From assembly GCA_025363325.1 (NCBI GenBank), contig JANYEF010000310.1, positions 1-5,565 on the forward strand: a DNA stretch of 5,565 nt. Reading direction: 5' to 3'. Origin of the DNA: Nitrospira sp. GTDB lineage: Bacteria; Nitrospirota; Nitrospiria; Nitrospirales; Nitrospiraceae. Below are positions 1 to 5,113 of this stretch, piece by piece (positions within the stretch are counted from its first letter, which is position 1; every line of letters starts with the position of its first letter). A model generated the notes under the pieces. The model had not been told where the DNA came from. It saw only the letters and a list, made by a program, of their open reading frames with translations, and ran no database searches. A program made the translations under genes and the position numbers.

Positions 1-1149
1 CTTCTTGCCAAAACGTTTAAGGGTAAGGGCATCTCCTTCATGGAGAATCATCCAAGCTGGCACGGGAAACCGGTCCCCAAAGGCGAGGAAACCCAGCAGG
101 CGATGGATGAGTTGACCAGGCAGTTGAAGCCGGGCGGCACAGCCATTTCAGTTAAGAAACCATCGACGCCGGCTCAGGGACCTTCGTCTATCAGTCCCCT
201 CCCACCTTCGCCCTACAAAGTAGGCGATGCTGTCGCGACGCGTGAAGCGTTCGGCCACGCATTTGAGGCGCTGGGCGCGGTCAATCCGCTGGTCGTGGGA
301 CTGGATGCCGACGTGAAAAATTCGACCTATACCGACAAGTTCGGCAAGAAATTTCCTAATCGGTTCTTTGAAAGTTTTATCGCGGAGCAAAATATGCTCG
401 GGGCCGCAGCCGGTTTAGCTGCCTGCGGGAAAATTCCATTCGTTGCCACCTTTGCCGCATTCTATACGCGAGCCTACGATTTCATCCGCATGGCCGCCAT
501 CAGCGGCTCGAACATCAAACTCGTCGGCACACACGTCGGCGTGAGCATTGGGGAAGACGGCCCCTCGCAGATGGGCCTGGAAGATATTGCAATGATGGCC
601 GCGCAACCGGGCGTGACCGTGTTGTATCCCTCCGATGCGACCTGTACGTATCGGCTCGTCGAAATAGCTGCGACGCACAAAGGGATGGTCTACATTCGGG
701 CCGGTCGCCCAAAGTCTCTAGTTCTGTACGGGCCCGATGAAAGGTTCCACATCGGTGGATCGAAAGTCATTCGCCAAAGCGCGTCGGATGTCCTCACGAT
801 CGTTGCAGCAGGCGTCACGCTCTTCGAGGCCCTGAAGGCCTACGATACATTGAAAGCTGCCGGCGTCTCCGTGCGGATCGTCGATCTCTATAGCATCGTC
901 CCCATCGACCGCACGACGTTGCTGGATAGTGCCAGGGCCACGCAGGGGCGAATCCTCACCGTTGAAGATCATTATGCACACGGCGGCCTCGGGGATGCTG
1001 TGCTCAGCGCGGTCGGACCCGAAGGTTTCAAGGTGCATAAACTCGCCGTTCGCACGATCCCGCACAGCGGGAAACCGGACGAACTCGTCGACTACTTTGG
1101 CATCGGAGCACGGTCGATTGTCGAGGCAGCCAAACAGATAACAAAATAA
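1..1149 (+). CDS. tkt: transketolase, single-chain type, 5' end cut by the window edge
   Basis: Transketolase moves two-carbon ketol units between sugar phosphates in the cytoplasm, using thiamine diphosphate (ThDP), in the pentose-phosphate and Calvin cycles. The frame is open from base 1, so the ATG at 40 is internal. The first residues (KGKGISFMENHPSWHGK) are the conserved end of the N-terminal ThDP domain. A Pro/Ser-rich linker follows (about residues 31-60, counted from the Met at 40), then the pyrimidine-binding domain and the C-terminal domain, ending TAA. Residues matching known functional positions of human transketolase are visible: Arg68 (ATRE), the cofactor-activating Glu116 (IAEQNM), His165 (GTHVGVSIGEDGPSQM) and Arg223 (AGRP). 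The C-terminal PHSGKPDEL and FGIGARSIVEAA also resemble the animal-type or split-type branch rather than the E. coli TktA type. Both halves are in one frame here, so this is not a split TktN/TktC pair. No neighbour on the same strand lies close enough to suggest an operon downstream. Confidence 0.95.
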   Translation, partial: LLAKTFKGKGISFMENHPSWHGKPVPKGEETQQAMDELTRQLKPGGTAISVKKPSTPAQGPSSISPLPPSPYKVGDAVATREAFGHAFEALGAVNPLVVGLDADVKNSTYTDKFGKKFPNRFFESFIAEQNMLGAAAGLAACGKIPFVATFAAFYTRAYDFIRMAAISGSNIKLVGTHVGVSIGEDGPSQMGLEDIAMMAAQPGVTVLYPSDATCTYRLVEIAATHKGMVYIRAGRPKSLVLYGPDERFHIGGSKVIRQSASDVLTIVAAGVTLFEALKAYDTLKAAGVSVRIVDLYSIVPIDRTTLLDSARATQGRILTVEDHYAHGGLGDAVLSAVGPEGFKVHKLAVRTIPHSGKPDELVDYFGIGARSIVEAAKQITK

Positions 1150-1239
1150 GCCCTCCTGCATCGCCCTTCCTCATGAGTTGTGGGGTATGCCTTTCCTGAA
1201 CATTCTGTCAGGACCGGCACGCCAACGTATACGTCAGAA

Positions 1240-1268
1240 ACTGACTGAAACCCATTAGGGCAGTCAGT
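1240..1268. repeat. hairpin with an 8-bp perfect stem plus inner stem
   Basis: ACTGACTG (1240-1247) pairs with CAGTCAGT (1261-1268). Between them an AAA bulge is followed by CCC-ATTA-GGG (1251-1260), which forms a second 3-bp stem. The structure lies 90 bases after the transketolase stop. It could be an mRNA 3' end or a processing site, but the downstream side has no T-run, so I do not call it a terminator. Confidence 0.45.
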
Positions 1269-1515
1269 GCTCCAGAACCGGCGGCCAGCGCCGCCTGAGG
1301 CCAAAAATAACTACACCTTCCGCGAAGGCGATCCCACCGAGTATTTCCCTATCGTGAATGAAGGGACCGGGAAGTGCATGACCTCCTAGCCGGAGGGGAA
1401 GGAGTGCACACTGAAGATGCTGATGCCGTGGGATTTCTTCTGTTGCGACGCGGCAGCGTTCGATGGACCCTCGCATCCCGGCTCAGTCCAACCGACGGAG
1501 ATGTCAGCATCCTCC
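1267..1515 (+). pseudogene. possible decayed small gene, function not recognised
   Basis: Starting at GTG 1267, one frame reads as plausible protein up to a double stop (TGA TGA at 1516-1521), broken only by TAG at 1387. Segments include NYTFREGDPTEYFPIVNEG and, after the stop, ECTLKMLMPWDFFCCDA. The product would be about 83 residues with a Cys-rich middle (Cys before the stop, Cys after it, then a CC pair), which might bind metal. I do not recognise the family. The mutation needed to give TAG is a single base (for example CAG to TAG). There is no clear ribosome binding site. A chance open frame is a real alternative at this length. Confidence 0.25.
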
Positions 1516-1521
1516 TGATGA

Positions 1522-1662
1522 AGTAAGAGGGCCTATTCCGAGATGCTGTGGCGGAACCCAGATGCCGCGCTTGAAGTGATTACATATCCATGCAATCGAG
1601 TGAAGGAAGCCCAGGAGAAATCCAAAAATCTTGCGCTCGTCCTTGCCGATCAACTGCTCGCC
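1522..1662 (+). pseudogene. coding-like block in the same frame, unidentified
   Basis: This is the same frame as the block ending at 1515, resuming after the double TGA. It runs 47 codons with a bias towards Glu, Lys, Ala and Leu (for example VKEAQEKSKNLALVLADQLL) and stops at TGA 1663-1665. The frame then continues LLVDLAAHNEIKNLTKFV before the next stop. The helical, charged composition looks like a decayed soluble protein. No family is recognised, and the block could equally be chance. Confidence 0.2.
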
Positions 1663-1745
1663 TGACTGCTCGTTGACCTTGCAGCCCACAATGAAATCAA
1701 GAATCTAACGAAATTCGTCTGACAATTCGGATGACCAAGCAAGCT

Positions 1746-1953
1746 ATGGCCACCTGTGAGGGCGTGGGGCAGGCCGTGACCAAGTTGGGCGATTTCTTCC
1801 GGTTTTCCAACGAGAAACCGCACCACCATACCGTATTGTATCGAAGACCGGCTGAGGTCTACTAGGCCGCGTAGGCGGATGGAAGTTTAAGCCTCCATGT
1901 CGTGGGCGGCTTAACGTAAATTCCAGATTTTTCTGCCTTGACAATGGGGTACA
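1746..1953 (+). mobile_element. decayed right end of an IS3-family-like insertion sequence
   Basis: The frame from ATG 1746 to TAG 1863-1865 encodes 39 residues matching the extreme C-terminus of IS3-type OrfB (DDE integrase-core) transposases. FFRFSNEKPHHHTVLYRRPAEVY parallels the family pattern Y-F-x-F-Y-N-x-E-R-P-H-Q-x-L-x-Y-R-T-P-A-E-V-Y, so several signature residues have changed (RPHQ to KPHH, RTP to RRP). The catalytic D-D-E part is absent. Beyond the stop, 1922-1953 reads inward on the minus strand as TGTACCCCATTGTCAAGGCA, a plausible right terminal repeat beginning 5'-TG. I found no matching left end in the window, so this is a 5'-truncated, non-autonomous scar. The motif match is good; the exact IS name and the outer boundary are inference. 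Confidence 0.6.
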
Positions 1954-1966
1954 CGTAAGGCATCCT
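1938..1966 (+). promoter_or_regulatory. candidate outward promoter from the IS end: perfect -35, weak -10
   Basis: TTGACA (1938-1943) is a perfect sigma70-type -35. A 17-base spacer leads to CATCCT (1961-1966), which matches only three of six -10 positions. The -35 lies inside the presumed IS right repeat and points toward the hemoglobin remnant and the cytochrome c and nirK genes. IS3-family ends are known to carry outward -35 boxes that can join a host -10. Whether this one is active cannot be told from sequence. Confidence 0.3.
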
Positions 1967-1998
1967 GACACGCATCGACTTTGGAGGGACGGCATGCT

Positions 1999-2154
1999 TT
2001 TCAAGCATGGCCTTGTCGCTACGTCTACCTGGGCATGAGATTCGCGCATGCGGGCAGGGGCATCACCAATGCCAAATTCGATGCGCTGGTCGGCAAGCGC
2101 GAACAATCTATATTGTGATCGGTGCTGCGCTCCATGAGGCAAGACATCATCGAG
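1999..2154 (+). pseudogene. truncated hemoglobin (group I, trHbN/GlbN type), broken remnant
   Basis: Group I truncated hemoglobins are small 2-on-2 globins; the trHbN type oxidises NO to nitrate. The frame through 2041 reads QAWPCRYVYLGMRFAHAG, then RGITNAKFDALV, then EQSIL-stop-SVLRSMRQDIIE. This follows the family pattern GGPCxYxGxxMxxAHxGxGITxAxFDALV and EQxxLLxxLxPMRxDIV. The proximal heme His (in FAHAG) is kept. Three defects are visible: the whole 5' half (helices B to E) is missing, about 15-20 residues are deleted between FDALV and EQ, and TGA at 2116-2118 replaces a leucine-like position. There is no start codon or ribosome site. The remnant begins within 50 bases of the presumed IS end and stops 34 bases before the cytochrome c start, so it was probably the first gene of the nir cluster. 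The family call is from recognised motifs, not a search. Confidence 0.7.
2103..2116. promoter_or_regulatory. ACAAT-N4-ATTGT palindrome overlapping a -10-like TATATT
   Basis: The 5-4-5 inverted repeat ACAAT-CTAT-ATTGT encloses TATATT (2109-2114), a five-of-six match to the -10 consensus, about 75 bases upstream of the cytochrome c start. The matching -35 position is poor. It could be an operator over a weak promoter of the nir genes, but it lies inside the hemoglobin remnant and may just be former coding sequence. Confidence 0.18.
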
Positions 2155-2176
2155 AGACGATACTCACCATCAGGAA

Positions 2177-2183
2177 AAGGAGG
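2177..2183 (+). promoter_or_regulatory. ribosome binding site that sets the cytochrome c start
   Basis: AAGGAGG at 2177-2183 is a near-perfect Shine-Dalgarno sequence. It sits 5 bases before ATG 2189. The in-frame GTG at 2183 overlaps it and so cannot be the start. ATG 2195 (11 bases away) is a weaker alternative. Confidence 0.8.
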
Positions 2184-2188
2184 TGCGA

Positions 2189-2650
2189 ATGGCGATGAGG
2201 AAGGTCGGGATATCGGTCGTGTTGATGGCATCTGCCCTGATTCTTTCAGGAGGGATGGCTTACTCTGAGGAACCAGTGCCATTGCCTCAAGTTCCGGCCG
2301 AGTATGCCGGCAAGCATATGCCGGCTGGAGGGTGGACGGATCCTAAGGCCATAGAGGAGGGAGCGAAGATTTTTACCGGCGAGGCCAACCCGCTCGTCAA
2401 CTGTGGCAGCTGCCACGGCAAGGACGGTCAACCGGTGAAGAAGGGGGCGCGGGATCTTCGTGACCCGAAAAACACCACCCGTTTCTCGGACAGCTTCTGG
2501 TTCTGGCGCGTCTCGGAAGGTATCCCGAAGACGAAGATGAAGGCCTGGAAATCACTCCTCTCGGAGGAGCAGATCTGGCAGGTGATGGCGTACGAGCACC
2601 AGTTCTCGCACGGGAACAAACCAGCTGAGCACACGGATTACAAACCCTAA
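2189..2650 (+). CDS. periplasmic mono-heme class I cytochrome c, likely NirK electron donor
   Basis: The 153-residue product is a small exported c-type cytochrome. Residues 4-25 form a signal peptide (basic MRK, then a hydrophobic stretch to GGMAYS), with cleavage likely just before EEP. The single heme site is CGSCH (Cys72, Cys75, His76). The sixth ligand is probably Met117 in GIPKTKMKAWKSLLS, followed by the helix EEQIWQVMAYEHQF typical of the class I C-terminal helix. The start is fixed by AAGGAGG at 2177-2183. The nirK gene begins 107 bases downstream on the same strand with no terminator between, so co-transcription is likely. Genetic pairing of a small cytochrome c with NirK fits a role in passing electrons to nitrite reductase in the periplasm, but partner choice is inferred from context. 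Class I identity is secure; the exact subfamily is not named. Confidence 0.92.
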   Translation: MAMRKVGISVVLMASALILSGGMAYSEEPVPLPQVPAEYAGKHMPAGGWTDPKAIEEGAKIFTGEANPLVNCGSCHGKDGQPVKKGARDLRDPKNTTRFSDSFWFWRVSEGIPKTKMKAWKSLLSEEQIWQVMAYEHQFSHGNKPAEHTDYKP

Positions 2651-2667
2651 ACAGGAGGCAAATCCGA

Positions 2668-2714
2668 ATGCCATGACTAGGGCTAAAATCATTCGAGACG
2701 TACCAAGTAGCTGA
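2668..2714 (+). other. possible mini-ORFs between cytochrome c and nirK
   Basis: A perfect AGGAGG (2653-2658), right after the cytochrome stop, precedes ATG 2668 by 9 bases, but that frame is only Met-Pro-stop (TGA 2674-2676). The stop overlaps a second ATG (2673) as ATGA, giving a 13-residue peptide (MTRAKIIRDVPSS) ending at TGA 2712-2714. This could be a leader or coupling peptide, or the start of a lost gene. There is no direct evidence that it is translated. Confidence 0.18.
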
Positions 2715-2757
2715 GAGAAAAAACCATCAGAGCCATCCACAATCAAAGGAGACTGCG

Positions 2758-3777
2758 ATGTCTATTAGTTTTTCGCGTAATTTACGCAATGCCGGATTGA
2801 TCAGCGCATTTGTCATCGCTCCGTGTCTGGCCATTGCGCCAGGAGCGGCCTCGGCGATGGAGACCATCAAAGCCGTCGTGACGGCCGCACCCAATGTTCC
2901 CCCTCCGATCACACGCCACGAGGCGGCCAACGTCATAGTAGAACTTGAAGCTAGCGAGTGGGTCGGTAAGCTTAGCGACGATAATAATTATAAGTTCTGG
3001 GGTTTTAATGGCACCGTCCCAGGGCCCATGGTCCGAGTGATGGTGGGGGATACGGTTGAAATCCATTTGAAGAACAAGGCGGACAGCAAGGAAAGTCACA
3101 ATATTGACTTTCATGCGGTCACTGGGCCAGGTGGTGGGGCCGCGATGCTCAATACCGAGCCTGGGCAGGAAAGCAAGTTACGATTTAAGGCCCTCAGTGC
3201 TGGCCTCTATTTCTATCACTGCGCCACCGCGTCTCCATCCATTCCTGAACACATTGCGAATGGCATGTACGGTGCGATCTTAGTGGAGCCGGTTGGTGGG
3301 CTTAAGCATGTAGAAAAAGAATTTTATGTCGTGCAAAGCGAGTTTTACACCAAAGAGGGGAAGAAGGGCGAGACCTTGGAGTTTTCGTTCGAAAACGGGT
3401 TAGCGGAGGCCCCGTCACATGTGGTGTTTAACGGCAATGCACAATCGCTGATCAAAAATCCTCTGAAGGCCAAGGTGGGCGACACCATTCGAATGTTCTA
3501 TATCAACGCCGGACCAAACTTGGTCGCCTCGTGGCACATCATCGGAGAGATATTCGACAGGGTGTACATGCACGGTTCCTTGACAACAGCTCCATTGGAG
3601 GGTCTCCAAACCACCTTGGTGCCTGCGGGTGGCTCTTCCATGGCAGAATTTAAGGTCGAAGTGCCTGGAACCTATCTCAATGTGGACCACTCAATCTTCC
3701 GCATTGCAAAAGGTGCCGTGGGCCTGCTGAAGGTAGAAGGCCCAGAACAACCGGACATCTACAAAGGCCTGAAGTAA
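2758..3777 (+). CDS. nirK: copper-containing nitrite reductase (NO-forming), NirK
   Basis: NirK reduces nitrite to nitric oxide in the periplasm. The 339-residue product has a signal peptide (cleavage likely after Ala33, GAASA/ME) and two cupredoxin domains. Type 1 copper ligands are His114, Cys155, His165 and Met170. Type 2 ligands are His119, His154 and, from the second domain, His311 (DHSIF). The catalytic Asp117 and His260 (SWHIIG) are present, and the H-x2-D-x-H, His119-His154 and His260-His311 spacings equal those of the Alcaligenes enzyme. Nine residues separate Cys155 from His165, one more than in Alcaligenes NirK and two more than in AniA. No heme or extra cupredoxin domain is fused to either end. 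AAAGGAG at 2745-2751 gives a 6-base spacing to ATG 2758. The gene follows the cytochrome c and ends before a strong terminator. Codons look slightly richer in A/T than in the cytochrome gene. Product identity is secure. Confidence 0.96.
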   Translation: MSISFSRNLRNAGLISAFVIAPCLAIAPGAASAMETIKAVVTAAPNVPPPITRHEAANVIVELEASEWVGKLSDDNNYKFWGFNGTVPGPMVRVMVGDTVEIHLKNKADSKESHNIDFHAVTGPGGGAAMLNTEPGQESKLRFKALSAGLYFYHCATASPSIPEHIANGMYGAILVEPVGGLKHVEKEFYVVQSEFYTKEGKKGETLEFSFENGLAEAPSHVVFNGNAQSLIKNPLKAKVGDTIRMFYINAGPNLVASWHIIGEIFDRVYMHGSLTTAPLEGLQTTLVPAGGSSMAEFKVEVPGTYLNVDHSIFRIAKGAVGLLKVEGPEQPDIYKGLK

Positions 3778-3879
3778 TCAGCAGATAGCCTAAAGAATGA
3801 TTGCAAAACGCAGTGGCTCAATAGCAGTGGCGCTCAAGGCGTCAGGGTCTTAAGAGTCGCGGCGAAGCAGCGTAATCTA

Positions 3880-3916
3880 CGGGAAGGGAGAGGCGAGCCT
3901 CTCCCTTCCCGTCTTT
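3880..3916 (+). terminator. rho-independent terminator after nirK
   Basis: A perfect 14-bp stem (3880-3893 with 3898-3911, CGGGAAGGGAGAGG and its complement) closes a CGAG tetraloop and is followed by TCTTT (3912-3916). It lies about 100 bases after the nirK stop. The T-run is short, but the stem is exceptionally strong. No A-run flanks the left side, so it works for the + strand. It marks the end of the cytochrome c and nirK transcript. Confidence 0.85.
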
Positions 3917-3931
3917 ACTTGTATCGGAAGT

Positions 3932-4027
3932 TTAGGGCCACCACCTTGGTATAGCGAGCAAAACTTGTTCCAGCTCTCCCGCTCGTTCTTCTTCTAGGCT
4001 GAAACCTTTCCCACTTTGCTGCCACAT
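3932..4027 (-). other. small 31-codon ORF, unidentified
   Basis: ATG at 4027-4025 opens a 31-residue frame (MWQQSGKGFSLEEERAGELE, then QVLLAIPRWWP) ending TAA at 3934-3932. A GGGGGAG sequence stands just before the ATG (spacing only about 2 bases), and the frame begins 8 bases after the stop of the decayed block ending at 4036, as in an operon. The amphipathic Glu-rich middle is coding-like. It may be a small protein or the frame-shifted tail of the upstream decayed gene. No family is recognised. Confidence 0.18.
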
Positions 4028-4035
4028 CTCTCCCC

Positions 4036-4371
4036 CTAAACGTCCAGTTCCGCACGAATCGCCTGCTGGACCGCATCGGCTCACGCGAGCACGGTCTGGC
4101 TCTTCTGCGGCAACCCCTTTGAATCGCCAAGTCGAGCCTCACCCGACGGACCTGCTGGGTAAAGAGGTCGCACGCGCTGCTCGTGCTCGGCAAACGTCGC
4201 AAACTCGACCCTGGCACGGAGCATCTCCAACATCTTACCCGAAAATCCGCGCTCCCTGACCCGTTCAAGTTGGGCCCAGGCGCGCTAGGCAGAAACCTGA
4301 ATGCCGATCTTTCCAGCTTTACTTGTTGATGCTGAACACACATCGCAGGGCTCCGAAACGCTCAGGGACAT
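4036..4371 (-). pseudogene. decayed gene on the minus strand, function unknown
   Basis: From ATG 4371-4369 one frame runs about 111 codons to TAG 4038-4036, broken by TAG at 4287-4285 and TGA at 4083-4081. The middle block (67 codons, 4284-4084) has about 70 percent G/C at the third position and a protein-like Ala/Glu/Arg/Leu composition, for example RAWAQLERVRERGFSGKMLE, then MLRARVEFATFAEHEQRVRP. The last block reads ADAVQQAIRAELDV. Both internal stops are one base from common codons (CAG or TGG). The family is not recognised; a helical soluble protein is likely. An overlapping frame (3915-4343) stays open but is Arg/Ser/Cys-rich and looks like a shadow. Confidence 0.35.
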
Positions 4372-4513
4372 CCTCAGGTCCAAAGAGAAACATGGTGCGA
4401 ACTCATCGGCCATCGGCAAACGCAGCCTGTCGTAACGGAGACCCGTAGGCCCACTAGCGCGGGCTCAGATGCGAAATTTTCCACTCGCCCAACGAAGCCA
4501 GAGCCTCCTTTTA
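4322..4513 (-). pseudogene. stop-broken coding-like blocks upstream of the decayed minus-strand gene
   Basis: In a frame shifted from the block ending at 4036, three short blocks follow each other on the minus strand: KEALASLGEWKISHLSPR (4510-4457), WAYGSPLRQAAFADGR (4453-4406) and VRTMFLFGPEDVPERFGALR onward to INK (4402-4322). They are separated by TAA, TAG and TGA. They could be the N-terminal part of the same gene after a frameshift near 4320 (INK joining KAGKIGIQV). No family is recognised. Confidence is low because each block is short. Confidence 0.22.
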
Positions 4514-4689
4514 CAAACTTAGCTCATCGGCCGGTCCGCCCTCGAACGGTAGGATGATTCAATGTAGTATCAGCAAACACGTCGTGCACGGGTCCCTGGA
4601 CCACTTCCTCCTCAACAGTCTAGCCCCTCGACTTGAGGCTTCAACGTACCGTTTGGCCTGGCACAATTGAGGAGTGGCGGGTCCCTCGT

Positions 4690-4709
4690 CGAAAGGCCTT
4701 GGCCTTTCG
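4690..4709. repeat. near-continuous palindrome CGAAAGGCC-TT-GGCCTTTCG
   Basis: Two perfect 9-base arms are separated by only TT. As RNA it would form an 8-bp hairpin with a CTTG loop on the + strand. No T-run follows on either side. It could be an operator-like site, a small extragenic palindrome or chance. Confidence 0.4.
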
Positions 4710-4834
4710 CTCGTGGCAAGACCCGATTGCATCACTTGGAAACACGTCCCGTCTAACGACTCCCTGACGCACATAAAAGTTGCGCAACCTATTCATTTCG
4801 CGACGTGTGTGCCCGGGACCCACAGATCAGGCGA

Positions 4835-5113
4835 ATGACATTCGCTATTCTATGCGTCACACATCTTCAGTGGGAGGCTGTTGCACCTCGTGGAGCATAG
4901 GACACTGATCACGGCCTGGCAGATCTCGGTCCCAAAGCCGGCTTCAAGCCCCCATACACTCTGGACCCTCTGGCTACTCAGTCACACTCACTCAATCATG
5001 AGCTGGCCATGAGTATCGTAACAAGCAGGGAAAGTGACCTCACTACAGAGCCTGTTGTAAAAATCCATCAATCACCCCTCGACACGCTCATGGCGAATGG
5101 AGTGCGCACGTAA
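4835..5113 (+). other. weak ORF interrupted by one TAG, unidentified
   Basis: From ATG 4835 a 92-codon frame runs to TAA 5111-5113 with one internal TAG (4898-4900). The second part (70 codons) reads GLADLGPKAGFKPPYTLDPL and later ELAMSIVTSRESDLTTEPVV, which looks more protein-like than the frames around it. No ribosome site or family is seen. An open run of this length is expected by chance somewhere in 1.6 kb, so this is only a candidate. Confidence 0.18.

Larger units (their letters stand above)
1150..1745. other. intergenic stretch without an intact gene
   Basis: About 600 bases between transketolase and the IS remnant hold no intact reading frame. Small inverted repeats follow the transketolase stop: TCCTGA/TCAGGA at 1194-1213 with an 8-base loop, an ACGTATACGT palindrome near 1224-1233, and the hairpin at 1240-1268. 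None has a T-run, so transketolase has no convincing intrinsic terminator here. One + frame (entries at 1267 and 1522) reads like decayed coding sequence. I see no tRNA or rRNA. Confidence 0.6.

Noticed and set aside
718..1161. 147-codon minus-strand frame inside transketolase
   Set aside because: It is antisense to a secure gene, has no start signals and its composition mirrors the sense codons.
1744..2142. 132-codon minus-strand frame across the IS and hemoglobin remnants
   Set aside because: Recognisable family motifs are on the + strand here; the minus frame has Pro/Arg/Ser-rich composition and no family features.
2183..2188. GTG at 2183 as the cytochrome c start
   Set aside because: The GTG overlaps the AAGGAGG ribosome site; ATG 2189 has correct spacing.
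2684..2689. TAAAAT as a -10 for a nirK-specific promoter
   Set aside because: No -35-like sequence at 16-18 bases upstream and no extended -10.
2782..3114. 110-codon minus-strand frame inside nirK
   Set aside because: It is antisense to the signal-peptide and ligand region of NirK and has no independent support.
3805..3840. GCAGTGGC repeated in the nirK 3' untranslated region
   Set aside because: Two 8-base copies only; expected by chance and with no structural context.
3915..4343. 142-codon open frame on the minus strand
   Set aside because: It is rich in Arg, Ser and Cys with no recognisable domain and no ribosome site, and it overlaps a frame with better codon bias (4036-4371). It is most likely an out-of-frame shadow.
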